Source: Nocardia jinanensis (GTDB lineage Bacteria > Actinomycetota > Actinomycetes > Mycobacteriales > Mycobacteriaceae). Taken from it: a stretch of 64,000 bases of DNA. Both the position numbers and the translations under genes were made by a program. Position 1 is the stretch's first letter. Each line of letters begins with the position of its first letter. Of this stretch, positions 8,154 through 16,756 are shown one piece after another. The stretch is from NCBI RefSeq assembly GCF_014645735.1, contig NZ_BMMH01000005.1:326614-390613 (forward strand). Reading direction: 5' to 3'. Below the pieces are notes generated by a model that made no database searches, was not told the origin of the DNA, and worked only from the letters and a program-made list of their open reading frames with translations.

Positions 8154-9353
8154 TCAAGCCACGCTGGAACTTGCCGGAACGCGCAGAATCAGGGCGTCAC
8201 CTTGGCCGCCCCCGCCACACAGCGCGGCAGCACCGACACCGCCGCCACGGCGTCCGAGTTCCAGAGCCAGATGCAGCGTGATCCGGGCGCCGGACATACC
8301 GATCGGGTGGCCGAGCGCGATAGCACCACCGTTGACGTTCACCCGATCGGCTTCGATACCCAGGGCACGAGTGGAGGCGATACCGACTGCGGCGAACGCC
8401 TCGTTGATCTCGACCAGATCCAGCTCGGCCGGGGCGATACCCTGCGCGGCACAGGCTGCGGTGATCGCGTTCGACGGCTGCCACTGCAAGCCCGAATCCG
8501 GGCCGGCGACCATACCGTGCGCACCGATCTCGGCAATCCAGCTCAGCCCGTGCGCCTGCGCGTACTCCTTGCTGGTCACCACCAGCGCGCACGCACCGTC
8601 GTTGATAGTCGAGGCATTGCCCGCGGTGATGGTGCCACCGTTACGGAACGCACCGGGCAGCCGGGACAGAGTCTCGCCGGTGGTGTCCGGGCGGATGCCC
8701 TCGTCCCGGGTCAGCCGGGTACTCGGACCCTTGCGGGCCGGGATCTCGACCGGGATCACCTCCCCATCGAAAACCCCGCTGTCCCAAGCCTTGGCGGCCA
8801 GCTGATGTGAGCGCGCGGCGAAGGCGTCCTGGTCTTCGCGGGCGATGGTGTCGCGGTCGTTGCCCGCCTCGGTCAGCAGCCCCATGGGCTGATCGGTGAA
8901 GGCGTCGTGCAGTCCGTCGTAGGCCATATGGTCGAGCAGGGTGACCTCACCGTATTTGTAGCCGGTGCGGGAACCGGGCAGCAGGTGCGGTGCCCGGCTC
9001 ATCGACTCCATACCACCGGCGACGATCACCTCGAAGGCACCGGAACGGATGAACTGGTCGGCCAGGATGATCGCCTCGACGCCGGACAGACACACCTTGT
9101 TGATGTTCAGGGCCGGTACCGACATCGGGATACCGGCTTTCACCGCGGCCTGCCGGGCAGGCATCTGACCCGACCCGGCGGTCAGCACCTGACCCATGAT
9201 CGTGTACTGGACCCGGTCCCGGGCGACGCCCGCTCTGTCGAGGGCGCCGCCGATGGCGACGGCACCGAGCTCCGCTGCGGTGAATCCGGCCAACGCACCT
9301 TGCAGGCGGCCGATCGGAGTGCGGGCACCGGCGATTATCACGGAAGTGGGCAT
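8154..9353 (-). CDS. acetyl-CoA C-acyltransferase (thiolase)
   Basis: 399 residues from ATG 9353 (GAGAGG upstream); the open frame extends further but the extra N-terminus is non-homologous. All thiolase active-site blocks are present: the acyl-accepting Cys in [12 protein letters not shown] (about 88), NEAFA near 340, [11 protein letters not shown] near 370, and the C-terminal [12 protein letters not shown]. It catalyses reversible thiolytic cleavage of 3-ketoacyl-CoA. It follows the acyl-CoA dehydrogenase by 37 bases, making a two-gene beta-oxidation unit under the divergent TetR at 10632. Confidence 0.93.
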   Translation of the reverse strand: MPTSVIIAGARTPIGRLQGALAGFTAAELGAVAIGGALDRAGVARDRVQYTIMGQVLTAGSGQMPARQAAVKAGIPMSVPALNINKVCLSGVEAIILADQFIRSGAFEVIVAGGMESMSRAPHLLPGSRTGYKYGEVTLLDHMAYDGLHDAFTDQPMGLLTEAGNDRDTIAREDQDAFAARSHQLAAKAWDSGVFDGEVIPVEIPARKGPSTRLTRDEGIRPDTTGETLSRLPGAFRNGGTITAGNASTINDGACALVVTSKEYAQAHGLSWIAEIGAHGMVAGPDSGLQWQPSNAITAACAAQGIAPAELDLVEINEAFAAVGIASTRALGIEADRVNVNGGAIALGHPIGMSGARITLHLALELGRRGGGVGAAALCGGGGQGDALILRVPASSSVA

Positions 9354-9390
9354 ATCGACCTCTCGAAACTCTGCGGAAGCGGCGGTCCGG

Positions 9391-10530
9391 TCAGCCGGCG
9401 AGGTGGCGGCTGATGACCAGGCGCTGGATCTGGTTGGTGCCCTCGAAAATCTGCGTGATCTTGGCTTCCCGCATATAGCGTTCGACCCGGAAATCGCGCG
9501 TGTAGCCGTAACCACCGAGTACCTGCACGGCATCGGTGGTGACCTTCATCGCGGCATCGGTGGCGACGAGTTTGGCCACCGACGCGTTGCGGGAGTACGG
9601 CAACCCCGCATCTCGGCGCCGCGCGGCATCCAGATAGGTGGCGCGGGCCGAATCCACAGCGGCGGCCATATCGGCCAGCAGGAAACCCAGCCCCTGATGG
9701 TCGATGATCTTGCGACCGAATGCCGTCCGCTCCTGCGCGTACGCCACCGCCGCGTCGAGCGCGGCCTGCGCAAGCCCGACGGCGACCGCGGCGATCCCCA
9801 ACCGGCCGGAATCCAAGGCGCTGAACGCGATCTGCAAGCCCTGCCCCTCCGCTCCGATCCGGCGTTCGTCCGGTACGAAGGCGTCGTCGTAGTGCGCGGA
9901 GGTGGTGGGTACGGCATGCAGGCCCATCTTTTCCTCCGGCTTACCGAAGCTCAGCCCCGCGGTGTCGCGCGGCACCAGGAAGCACGAGATCCCCTTGGAT
10001 CCCTCCCCCGTGCGCGCGAACAGGTTATAGAAGTCGGCGATACCACCGTGGGTGATCCATGCCTTCGAACCACTGACCCGGTATCCACCATCGACCGCGG
10101 TGGCCTTACAGGCGAGCGCCCCGGCGTCCGAACCGGCCTGCGGTTCGGACAGACTGTAGGCGCCGATCGTGGCGCCGCCCAGCATCTCCGGCAGCCACCG
10201 ACGCTGCTGCTCCTCGGTTCCGAACGCCATCAGCGGGTGGCAGGACAGGCTGTGCACACTCACCGCCACGGCCACCGCGGCCCAGCGCGCGGCGATCTCT
10301 TCGAGCACCTGTAGGTAGACCTCGTAGGGCTGACCACCGCCACCCCACTCCTCGGGATACGGCAGGCTCAGCAGGCCCGCCTCCCCCAGCGTGGCGAATA
10401 CACCCTCCGGGTAGGTCTCCGCTTTTTCGTGGTCGTCGACGATCGGCGCCAGCACCTTGTCGGCCACATCGCGGGTCAGCTGGATGAGATCCCGGGCCTC
10501 GTCGGTGGGCAGGAGTCGATCGACGGCCAC
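9391..10530 (-). CDS. acyl-CoA dehydrogenase
   Basis: 379 residues, standard for a FAD-dependent acyl-CoA dehydrogenase. It has the signatures [17 protein letters not shown] (about 130), [31 protein letters not shown] and the catalytic Glu in IFEGTNQIQ (about 365). It introduces a trans-2 double bond into an acyl-CoA. The GTG start has GAGGAG upstream. It is the first gene of the unit with the thiolase, and divergent from a TetR gene across four AGTACT boxes. Chain-length specificity is not readable. Confidence 0.93.
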   Translation of the reverse strand: MAVDRLLPTDEARDLIQLTRDVADKVLAPIVDDHEKAETYPEGVFATLGEAGLLSLPYPEEWGGGGQPYEVYLQVLEEIAARWAAVAVAVSVHSLSCHPLMAFGTEEQQRRWLPEMLGGATIGAYSLSEPQAGSDAGALACKATAVDGGYRVSGSKAWITHGGIADFYNLFARTGEGSKGISCFLVPRDTAGLSFGKPEEKMGLHAVPTTSAHYDDAFVPDERRIGAEGQGLQIAFSALDSGRLGIAAVAVGLAQAALDAAVAYAQERTAFGRKIIDHQGLGFLLADMAAAVDSARATYLDAARRRDAGLPYSRNASVAKLVATDAAMKVTTDAVQVLGGYGYTRDFRVERYMREAKITQIFEGTNQIQRLVISRHLAG

Positions 10531-10558
10531 AGAAATCTCCTCGCGGTGGTACGCAGCA

Positions 10559-10622
10559 CAGTACTCGGATGCGCTTCAGAGTACTGTCCACGGATCAGTA
10601 CTGCAAGGCGCTCCGCAGTACT
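10559..10622. promoter_or_regulatory. four AGTACT operator boxes between acyl-CoA dehydrogenase and tetR
   Basis: AGTACT occurs at 10560-10565, 10580-10585, 10597-10602 and 10617-10622, spaced 20, 17 and 20 bases start to start. Flanks extend the symmetry: CAGTACTC (10559-10566) with GAGTACTG (10579-10586), and AGTACTG (10580-10586) with CAGTACT (10596-10602). The array fills the 101-base divergent promoter and is most likely bound by the adjacent TetR protein. Confidence 0.7.
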
Positions 10623-10631
10623 ATCGCCTGC

Positions 10632-11210
10632 ATGGAACAGCGCACGGCCTTCGCGACCACCCGCCGTACCGAACTCTTCGACGCACTCGTCGCACTGTTC
10701 CTCGCCGAGGGCTTCGCACATCTCACCCTCGATGCCATCGCCGCCCGGCTCAAATGCTCCAAATCCACCCTCTACACCCTGGCCGGCAGCAAGGAACAGC
10801 TGGTCACCGCAGCCACCGTGCACTTCTTCAAACGCGCGACAGATACCGTGGAAGCCGAAGTCGCCACCGGCAAAGGGCCGCGCGAACGCATCACCACCTA
10901 CCTCACCGCGGTCGGCGAAGCGCTGGCCGCGGCCTCGGATCAGTTCATGACCGACCTCGACCACTTCACTCCGGCGCGCGCGGTCTACGAACGAAACACC
11001 CGCATCGCCGCCCGCCGCGTCCAGGAACTCATCGACGAAGGTGTCGCCGCCGGCGAATTCCGCGGCGTCCACGCCGCATTCGCCGCCGACCTGGCCGCCA
11101 CCATGATGGTCCGCATCCAGCAGGGCGGCGTCCGCACCGGCACGGGTCTCGACGACGCCGCGGCCTACCGCGAACTCGCCACCGTCCTCACCCACGGAAT
11201 CAGCACCTGA
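10632..11210 (+). CDS. TetR family transcriptional regulator
   Basis: 192 residues from ATG 10632; an upstream in-frame ATG at 10569 lies inside the operator array and is unlikely. The N-terminal helix-turn-helix is visible as LTLDAIAARLKCSKSTLYTLAGSKEQLV (about 33-60), where the usual YYHF-like segment reads YTLAG. The C-terminal ligand domain is unassigned. Its position next to the AGTACT array and divergent from the acyl-CoA dehydrogenase/thiolase unit suggests it represses that unit and itself in response to an acyl-CoA (inference). Confidence 0.88.
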   Translation: MEQRTAFATTRRTELFDALVALFLAEGFAHLTLDAIAARLKCSKSTLYTLAGSKEQLVTAATVHFFKRATDTVEAEVATGKGPRERITTYLTAVGEALAAASDQFMTDLDHFTPARAVYERNTRIAARRVQELIDEGVAAGEFRGVHAAFAADLAATMMVRIQQGGVRTGTGLDDAAAYRELATVLTHGIST

Positions 11211-11319
11211 CAACCCATTTCCCGGCTTGCTCCTCGGGCTGCAGCGCTGCGCGGCCGGCACGTTCTTCGAACGCAGCACCCGGTTCACGCCGGCGCTCTC
11301 GCTGCCCTGGAGAGCATGG

Positions 11320-11385
11320 TCACGGTTTCTTCCGCGCACCGATGCGGTCGGAGAGCCAGTGCGAGATAGCGACTTCACGGCTCAT
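11320..11385 (-). CDS. possible 21-residue ORF overlapping the AveC-like gene stop
   Basis: An ATG at 11385 overlaps the stop of the upstream membrane protein (ATGA) and encodes MSREVAISHWLSDRIGARKK followed by one more residue and a stop. The overlap is the same coupling used by real genes elsewhere in the window, but the peptide is too short to recognise. It may be the remnant of a deleted downstream gene, or chance. No other gene is seen in 11211-11381. Confidence 0.2.
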   Translation of the reverse strand: MSREVAISHWLSDRIGARKKP

Positions 11386-12173
11386 GGGTTGGGCACCCAC
11401 GGGTTATCGGGGAAGAACAGGATGCGGGCGATCACCAGAGGCAGCGTCAGGAACACCGCGTACAGAACGTTCATGCCCAAGATCCAGGCAATGATCTGAT
11501 GCATGCGCTGCCCCCATCCGGCGATAGCAGGTTTGACGCCGAGCACTCTTTCGAACCACGGGCGCCCGGTTACATCGCGGCGGTCGAGGCTCACGACCAC
11601 GGCGACAGCAAAGAGAGACAGCGGAATACCCTGATAGATCAGCTGCAGGCCGCCCTTCTCGGTATGGATGGTCGGCCCGATCGACTCCAGGTATTGGAAC
11701 CAGTTCGTCACATAGGACACGCCGTCGGCGGTGACGAAGTTCCACAACATGAATGGAATGAACACGGTTATCAGCAGGGCCACGGTGTAGTTCACCGTCG
11801 AGTAACGGCGGCGGAACCAACGGAACAGAGCCGATACCGCCGCGAACCCGCCCGCGTAGAACCAGCCGTACCCGGCCAGCACATAGACCGGTTTGTTCGG
11901 GGTGGTGTACGGGGAAGACCCCCATGGCAACAGTGCGAGATCAGGGTTGTAGTACAGGTAGGCACCCCAGTCGGCGTAGAACTCCTGCCACCACATGGTG
12001 AAGCACCCGATGAAGAGCAGTGCCGCGGTGTCGGGCTGCCCATTCTTGCGCCAACGGTAGAGCAAGAACGCTGCCACACCGGCGAAGGCGATCCACCCGC
12101 CGATCTCTACCAGCCATGCGGCGTTCGACGGCGGAAGGGGGCCGCCTGCTACAAGTTCGGTCCGTGCGGGCAT
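11382..12173 (-). CDS. multi-pass membrane protein, AveC-like (spirocyclase AveC family)
   Basis: 263 residues from ATG 12173, with a strong SD (AAAGGAGG). About six or seven hydrophobic segments are seen, e.g. IGGWIAFAGVAAFLLY near 25, VALLITVFIPFMLWNF near 140, and IIAWILGMNVLYAVFLTLPL near 230. The loop MWWQEFYADWGAYLYYN followed by a Pro/Trp-rich stretch resembles actinobacterial proteins annotated as AveC-like, which is the basis of the call. AveC itself shapes spiroketals in avermectin synthesis, but the many homologues in Mycobacteriales have no known role. It is divergent from a TetR gene with a shared operator. Confidence 0.55.
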   Translation of the reverse strand: MPARTELVAGGPLPPSNAAWLVEIGGWIAFAGVAAFLLYRWRKNGQPDTAALLFIGCFTMWWQEFYADWGAYLYYNPDLALLPWGSSPYTTPNKPVYVLAGYGWFYAGGFAAVSALFRWFRRRYSTVNYTVALLITVFIPFMLWNFVTADGVSYVTNWFQYLESIGPTIHTEKGGLQLIYQGIPLSLFAVAVVVSLDRRDVTGRPWFERVLGVKPAIAGWGQRMHQIIAWILGMNVLYAVFLTLPLVIARILFFPDNPWVPNP

Positions 12174-12195
12174 CAAGGCGCCTCCTTTAACATGT

Positions 12196-12223
12196 GTCCG
12201 ACATAATTTGCAATCTGTCGGAC
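12196..12223. promoter_or_regulatory. palindromic operator GTCCGACA-N12-TGTCGGAC
   Basis: GTCCGACA at 12196-12203 and TGTCGGAC at 12216-12223 are perfect 8-bp arms with a 12-base AT-rich spacer. The site lies 22 bases upstream of the AveC-like start and 25 bases upstream of the TetR start, so occupancy would affect both genes. Confidence 0.65.
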
Positions 12224-12248
12224 CCGATACACTTAAGGTGACTGTGTG

Positions 12249-12914
12249 ATGTTTGTCAACCTCGAGCTGGATGGAGGCGAATTGGCTCGGCCGGAACGCA
12301 ATCAACGTGGCGCCTGGGGTGCCGATCTGCCGTTGAACGAAGAAGAGGCCCGAGAGCGACTACTCGCCGCCGCCGAAGCCTGTTACGCCGAACGCGGACC
12401 GAGCCGCACCAAAATGGGCGACATCGCCCACAAGGCCGGCGTGCACCGCTCGACGGTGTATTACTACTTCCCGAACAAGGACGCCGTGCTCGCCGCGGCG
12501 TTCGTGCGAGCCCTCGCTGGAGTGCTCGCAGCAGCCGAGCACTGCTGGCACACCGATGAGCCGTTCCTCGATCGGCTCGTCAACGCTTGCCTCGTCGGCA
12601 ACGAGGCGGCCCGCCGATCCCCGACAGCCCGTCTGCTGATCACCAACGACGAGGCGACACACACCTATCAGGTGGCGGAGGCGTCCGAGATCTGGCGCTC
12701 GACTCTCGGGTACGCGCTGGGCGAGAGGCTCGCGGTCGCCGCAGCCGCCGGCGATTTGCGCGACGACCTACCAGCAGAAACTTTGGCGCGCTGGGTAACC
12801 CGCGTCAATTTCAGTCTCATGGCCGAACCCCCGGACATCGAAGACGGCGGCGAAGAAGGAGTGCTACGCCACCTGCTGGCGCCGTCACTGGCACCGCGCC
12901 CCGCGACATCTTGA
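12249..12914 (+). CDS. TetR family transcriptional regulator
   Basis: 221 residues. The HTH reads KMGDIAHKAGVHRSTVYYYF (about 57-76) followed by PNKDAVL, a textbook TetR DNA-binding domain. The ATG at 12249 has AAGGTGA 8 bases upstream; a GTG three bases earlier is possible. It has a roughly 45-residue arm before the HTH. It is divergent from the AveC-like membrane protein, with the 28-bp palindrome between them, so it likely controls that gene. The ligand is unknown. Confidence 0.88.
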   Translation: MFVNLELDGGELARPERNQRGAWGADLPLNEEEARERLLAAAEACYAERGPSRTKMGDIAHKAGVHRSTVYYYFPNKDAVLAAAFVRALAGVLAAAEHCWHTDEPFLDRLVNACLVGNEAARRSPTARLLITNDEATHTYQVAEASEIWRSTLGYALGERLAVAAAAGDLRDDLPAETLARWVTRVNFSLMAEPPDIEDGGEEGVLRHLLAPSLAPRPATS

Positions 12915-12916
12915 CG

Positions 12917-12953
12917 GCTGGGTTCTGTATCGAAGTGAGTTGACAGAACCAGC
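12917..12953. terminator. hairpin between convergent tetR and MaoC genes
   Basis: GCTGGGTTCTGT (12917-12928) pairs with ACAGAACCAGC (12943-12953) with one bulged G and a 14-base loop. It lies just after the TetR stop and before the MaoC stop at 12980. Confidence 0.5.
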
Positions 12954-12979
12954 ACTGCCACAAGGTGGCGCCCGCGTCG

Positions 12980-13465
12980 TCAGAGAACAGGGCGGCTATC
13001 GATCACAGCTGCGGATGTCCGAGCTCGTAGGTACATCTCGGTGACCATGGTCAGAACCCTCACCCCCTCGCTTGTCACAAGCTCCGCGGCGGCAGTCACG
13101 AGTCCGCGCGATCGATTGTCCAGTTCGATCCCCTCGATAGTCAATGAACCGGTGAGCACATCGTTCGGACGCAACGGAGACAAGAACTTCACCTCTCGAA
13201 ACTGACGCCCGGCAATCATGTTCCATCGGGAATAAACGCTGAGGACGACCAATCGCTGACATATCGCGATCGTGTGGATACCGCTCCCGATCACACCGCC
13301 GAAATAGCCTTCGCCTGCCACCACATGATCGGTATGGAACAGTTGGGGATCCCATTGCCGGGCAAATCCGATCAGCTCCTCCTCGGAGACCGGGTGCACA
13401 CCCAACTGATACGAGTCACCGACGCGGAGATCGTCTGCACAGGCGACCTCAGGTATTCGGTCCAT
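12980..13465 (-). CDS. MaoC family dehydratase
   Basis: 161 residues with one hot-dog domain. The hydratase motif reads FARQWDPQLFHTDHVVA, then YFGGVIGSGIHTIAICQRL (about 34-75), matching MaoC/NodN proteins acting on acyl-thioesters. The mid region SPLRPNDVLTGSLTIEG is also typical. Its ATG immediately follows the stop of the thioesterase gene (TGA-ATG), so the pair is translationally coupled. It probably hydrates an enoyl-CoA or performs an equivalent reaction. It is distinct from the MaoC at 6694. Confidence 0.82.
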   Translation of the reverse strand: MDRIPEVACADDLRVGDSYQLGVHPVSEEELIGFARQWDPQLFHTDHVVAGEGYFGGVIGSGIHTIAICQRLVVLSVYSRWNMIAGRQFREVKFLSPLRPNDVLTGSLTIEGIELDNRSRGLVTAAAELVTSEGVRVLTMVTEMYLRARTSAAVIDSRPVL

Positions 13466-13972
13466 TCACCTCGTCCATTCGTCTCGCCCGGATGGGCGTA
13501 GCTGCAGTTCTCGGAGCATCTCTCGCGCAAAGCCCACTATCGGCGTAGGTCCTTCGTCACCCACCGCGACGAGCACGGTATCGCAGACACTGACACATAC
13601 TCCGTCACGAAAGAGCGCCGAAGAGGCCACGAACGAGGTCCGGCCGATGCGACCAACGCCCACACCGGTCTCTATCACCGCGGGCCAATGCGCTTCGGCG
13701 AGGAAGTGGACGACGTTTTGCGATGTGATCAACCGCAGTTGTCGCGCACCCGGGTCGTGCACGCCGGGGAAAACCCGCGCAGTCAGGGTGGCTCGCGCGT
13801 CTTCGTGCAACGACTCCAGCGCCAGATTGTTCAGATGCGCATTCGGGTCCATATCGGCATAGCGGGCCCGGGTCTCCCCGGTCACGGGATACAGCTCGAG
13901 CCTGGACCGCGCGGGATGCGGCCGATGGGTCGTCGCCGACAGTGACTCAACCGATTCGACGCCGCTACTCAT
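13466..13972 (-). CDS. acyl-CoA thioesterase (4HBT hot-dog family)
   Basis: 168 residues from ATG 13972 (GAGAGGG upstream; a TTG at 13993 extends the frame but fits less well). The active-site helix RYADMDPNAHLNNLALESLHED (about 36-57, quoted only as landmarks: Asp then HLNN) is characteristic of 4-hydroxybenzoyl-CoA thioesterase-like enzymes. It probably hydrolyses an acyl-CoA to free acid and CoA. It is coupled to the MaoC gene that follows without a gap. A 17-bp AACTAGT palindrome lies 60 bases upstream. Confidence 0.82.
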   Translation of the reverse strand: MSSGVESVESLSATTHRPHPARSRLELYPVTGETRARYADMDPNAHLNNLALESLHEDARATLTARVFPGVHDPGARQLRLITSQNVVHFLAEAHWPAVIETGVGVGRIGRTSFVASSALFRDGVCVSVCDTVLVAVGDEGPTPIVGFAREMLRELQLRPSGRDEWTR

Positions 13973-14031
13973 GAATTCGCCCTCTCGTACCAACCGGGGG
14001 TCTCTCGTTCGAGCCGTCCGGCACTTATATC

Positions 14032-14048
14032 AACTAGTTATACTAGTT
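14032..14048. promoter_or_regulatory. AACTAGT-TAT-ACTAGTT palindrome
   Basis: A perfect 7-bp inverted repeat (14032-14038 / 14042-14048) with a 3-base spacer, 60 bases upstream of the thioesterase start. A looser relative (ACCTAGTTTACTT) is present near 15089 in the epimerase/AKR divergent promoter. Likely operator; the regulator is not identified. Confidence 0.5.
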
Positions 14049-14199
14049 CATGAGGTTAACCCGGCCACTCCGGGAGATATCACATTCATCCATCCGGTAC
14101 GCAGCCGACGGATCATTTCGGTGAGCATCCACCGGACCCAGCGGCCGCCGGACAGCTCGAACGAATCACAAGAGGTCCGACGAGGAGAGGTGAGCGGAA

Positions 14200-15048
14200 T
14201 CACCGCCAGCCGAACTGCGGCTCGTAGCCGAGCTCGCGGCGCGCCTTGTCGATACAAAGTAGTGTCTCGTGGCCGATGAGCTCGCGGGTGATGGGAATTT
14301 CGGGGAACTGCTCGGCGACGAGCTCGGCGGTCGGTCGGTCCATCACGGTGTCCGCGTTCGCGATGACGAATACCTCGTAACCCACGATCGCCCGTTCGAG
14401 CGCTTTTCGCACCGCCTGGGCACCGTCGCGGGTGTCGATATAGGCCCACAGGTTCCAGCGCCGGAGCGTCGCGTCGGCCTGATGCTCGGCGAAGCGTCCG
14501 TAGTCGGCGTCGTCGAGCACATTCGAGAACCGCAACGCGGTGAGCGACAGGCCCGGATTCCAGCGGGCGATCTCCACGGCCATCGTCTCTTCGAGGTGCT
14601 TGGCCAGCGAATACGACGATTCCGGGCGAGCCGGGTAGTTCTCGTCGACGGGCAGATAGGGCGGCGGGGTCTTGAAAGGGATTCCGAGCAGCGTCTCGCT
14701 CGACGCCCATACAACCGTGCCCACGCCGGCGCGGACCGCCGCCGTGAACAGGTTGTAGGTGATCATGAGATTGTTCTCGAATGTCGCCGAGTTGGTGGCC
14801 AGACCCGGCCCGGGGATCGCCGCCAGATGCACGAGCGCGTCGATTCGGCGGAACCTGCTGTCGACAGTGGTCAACACCTCCGTCGCCTGGCCGAGGTCGC
14901 GCAGGTCGGCGACCACCGACGGAACGTCGCGGTCGGGGTGCGTTACCTTGTCCACGACGACCGGTTTCCACCCGTGTGCGCGCAGGTCCGCCACGACCGC
15001 CCGGCCGAGCTTGCCGCTGCCGCCGGTCACCACCACTCGTCGCGCCAT
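14200..15048 (-). CDS. NAD-dependent epimerase/dehydratase family protein (extended SDR)
   Basis: 282 residues from ATG 15048; the frame is open further upstream but only into the divergent promoter. The Rossmann motif VVVTGGSGKLGRAVVADL (about 4-21) with VVVDK, the DLRD acidic pair, and the catalytic ESSYSLAKHLEE (Tyr and Lys four apart, near residue 140) are all present. Extended SDRs act on nucleotide sugars or, in catabolic loci like this, on hydroxy-acids and ketones; the substrate is unknown. It is divergent from the aldo/keto reductase at 15118, 69 bases away. Confidence 0.86.
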   Translation of the reverse strand: MARRVVVTGGSGKLGRAVVADLRAHGWKPVVVDKVTHPDRDVPSVVADLRDLGQATEVLTTVDSRFRRIDALVHLAAIPGPGLATNSATFENNLMITYNLFTAAVRAGVGTVVWASSETLLGIPFKTPPPYLPVDENYPARPESSYSLAKHLEETMAVEIARWNPGLSLTALRFSNVLDDADYGRFAEHQADATLRRWNLWAYIDTRDGAQAVRKALERAIVGYEVFVIANADTVMDRPTAELVAEQFPEIPITRELIGHETLLCIDKARRELGYEPQFGWR

Positions 15049-15117
15049 CGAATCTCCCTGTGTTCGGACGTCGATTCCTGAAATATAACCTAGTTTACTT
15101 ATAATGAAAGGTAGGCG

Positions 15118-16095
15118 ATGAACATGAAGTACGTGAAACTGGGCAACAGCGGCCTCGACGTGTCCCGCTTGGCACTCGGCTGTATGAGTTACGGAACCCC
15201 CGGGGCGGGTGGACACTCATGGACGCTCGGCGAGGATGACGCCCGCCCGCTCCTCCGTCGGGCAGTGGAGGCCGGGATCAACTTCTTCGACACCGCCAAT
15301 GCCTACTCGGCCGGGACGAGCGAGGGGATCGTCGGCCGCGCCTTGCGCGAATTCGCACAGCGCGAGGACGTCGTGATCGCCACCAAGCTGTACATAGGGA
15401 TGCGTCCGGGCCCCAATAGTCGCGGACTGTCGCGCAAGGCCATCTTCACCGAGGTGGATGCGAGCCTGCGACGACTCGGCACCGACTACATCGACCTGTA
15501 CCAGATCCACCGGTGGGACTACGGCACCCCGATCGAAGAGACCTTGGAAGCGCTGCACGATGTGGTCAAGGCCGGAAAGGTCCGCTACCTCGGCGCCTCC
15601 TCGATGTACGCATGGCAGTTCGCCAAGGCCCTCTTCACCGCCGAGAATCACGGCTGGACGCGCTTCATCTCCATGCAGAACCACTACAACCTGCTCTACC
15701 GCGAAGAGGAACGGGAAATGCTGCCACTCTGCGCGGATCAGGGCATCGGAGTGATCCCGTGGAGCCCGCTGGCCCGCGGACGCCTCGCGCGTGAGTGGAA
15801 CGAATCCAGCGCCCGAGCAGACACCGACGAATTCGGCAAAACTCTGTACGGCGAGAACGACCGGCCGATCGTCGACGCCGTCGGAGCGATCGCCGAGAAC
15901 CGCGGACTCAGCCGTGCTCAGGTGGCGCTCGCCTGGGTGGCCGCCGGTCCGACGGTCACTGCTCCCATCATCGGAGCGACGAAATCCGCGCACCTCGACG
16001 ACGCCCTGACCGCGATCGATATCGAACTCACCGAAGCCGAGCGCGCGGCTCTTGTTACGCCCTATCGCCCCCGGTCGACCGCTGGGTTCATCTGA
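15118..16095 (+). CDS. aldo/keto reductase
   Basis: 325 residues, TIM-barrel NADPH-dependent reductase of the AKR superfamily. The catalytic tetrad is visible: Asp and Tyr in NFFDTANAYSAGTSEGIVG (about 57-75), Lys in VVIATKLYIG (about 90), and His in LYQIHRWDYG (about 130). The C-terminal VTAPIIGATKSAHLDDAL is the cofactor-binding segment. An in-frame ATG at 15124 is an alternative start. It is divergent from an epimerase-like gene, suggesting paired oxidation/reduction of one substrate (inference). Confidence 0.92.
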   Translation: MNMKYVKLGNSGLDVSRLALGCMSYGTPGAGGHSWTLGEDDARPLLRRAVEAGINFFDTANAYSAGTSEGIVGRALREFAQREDVVIATKLYIGMRPGPNSRGLSRKAIFTEVDASLRRLGTDYIDLYQIHRWDYGTPIEETLEALHDVVKAGKVRYLGASSMYAWQFAKALFTAENHGWTRFISMQNHYNLLYREEEREMLPLCADQGIGVIPWSPLARGRLAREWNESSARADTDEFGKTLYGENDRPIVDAVGAIAENRGLSRAQVALAWVAAGPTVTAPIIGATKSAHLDDALTAIDIELTEAERAALVTPYRPRSTAGFI

Positions 16096-16171
16096 GCCGG
16101 CGACTCACGAAGCGATGATCGGGATCTCGGCGCTGCGGTAGTAGACCGGCGGCATACCCGCGTTGTCCTCG

Positions 16172-16756
16172 TTATGCGGGCGAAGAGGGCTCTGGACCCG
16201 CAGCGACTTCGGCCTGCGTTCCGGATCTGCTCCCCTGCGCCGAGCCTTCCCGCTCGGCGGCCGTGCCTTCCCGAAAGGGCTCCCGGCCCGTGCGGTTCAT
16301 CTCCGCGGCTGCCTCCTCGACAGCGTCGACGATTCCGATATATCCGGTGCACCGGCAGATATTGCCCGACATTTCTTCTCGGATCCGCTCCCGGGTGGGC
16401 TCGACTTCCCGGTGCAGAAGATCGAGCGCCGACATGAGCATCCCCGGGGTGCAGAACCCACACTGGAGCCCGTGCCGGTCGCAGAAGGCCCGCTGCAAGG
16501 GGTGCAGAGTGCCGTCGTCGGCGGCCATGCCTTCGACTGTGGTCACCGACGATCCATCGGCTTGTACGGCGAACATCAGGCAGGCCCGCACGGGGCCGCC
16601 GTCGACCAGGACGGTGCACGCACCGCAGACCCCGTGCTCGCATCCGAGATGGGTACCGGTCAGCCCGAGATCTTCGCGGAGGGCATCGGCAAGGGTCTTG
16701 CGGGGCTCGATGTCGATCGCGACTCTTTCCCCGTTGACCGTCAATTCGATACGCAT
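16172..16756 (-). CDS. molybdenum hydroxylase, (2Fe-2S) subunit (CoxS/XdhC-like small subunit)
   Basis: About 194 residues. It carries the plant-ferredoxin cluster motif CEHGVCGACTVLVDG (about 39-53) with a further Cys in RACLMF, and the second cluster CGFCTPGM (about 99) plus GNICRCTGYIGI (about 131). This is the electron-transfer subunit of a xanthine-oxidase-type hydroxylase. The ATG at 16756 overlaps the stop of the FAD subunit by one base. The C-terminal 40 residues are a Gly/Ser/Glu-rich tail beyond the family core. It is the last gene of the operon starting at 23028. Confidence 0.93.
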   Translation of the reverse strand: MRIELTVNGERVAIDIEPRKTLADALREDLGLTGTHLGCEHGVCGACTVLVDGGPVRACLMFAVQADGSSVTTVEGMAADDGTLHPLQRAFCDRHGLQCGFCTPGMLMSALDLLHREVEPTRERIREEMSGNICRCTGYIGIVDAVEEAAAEMNRTGREPFREGTAAEREGSAQGSRSGTQAEVAAGPEPSSPA

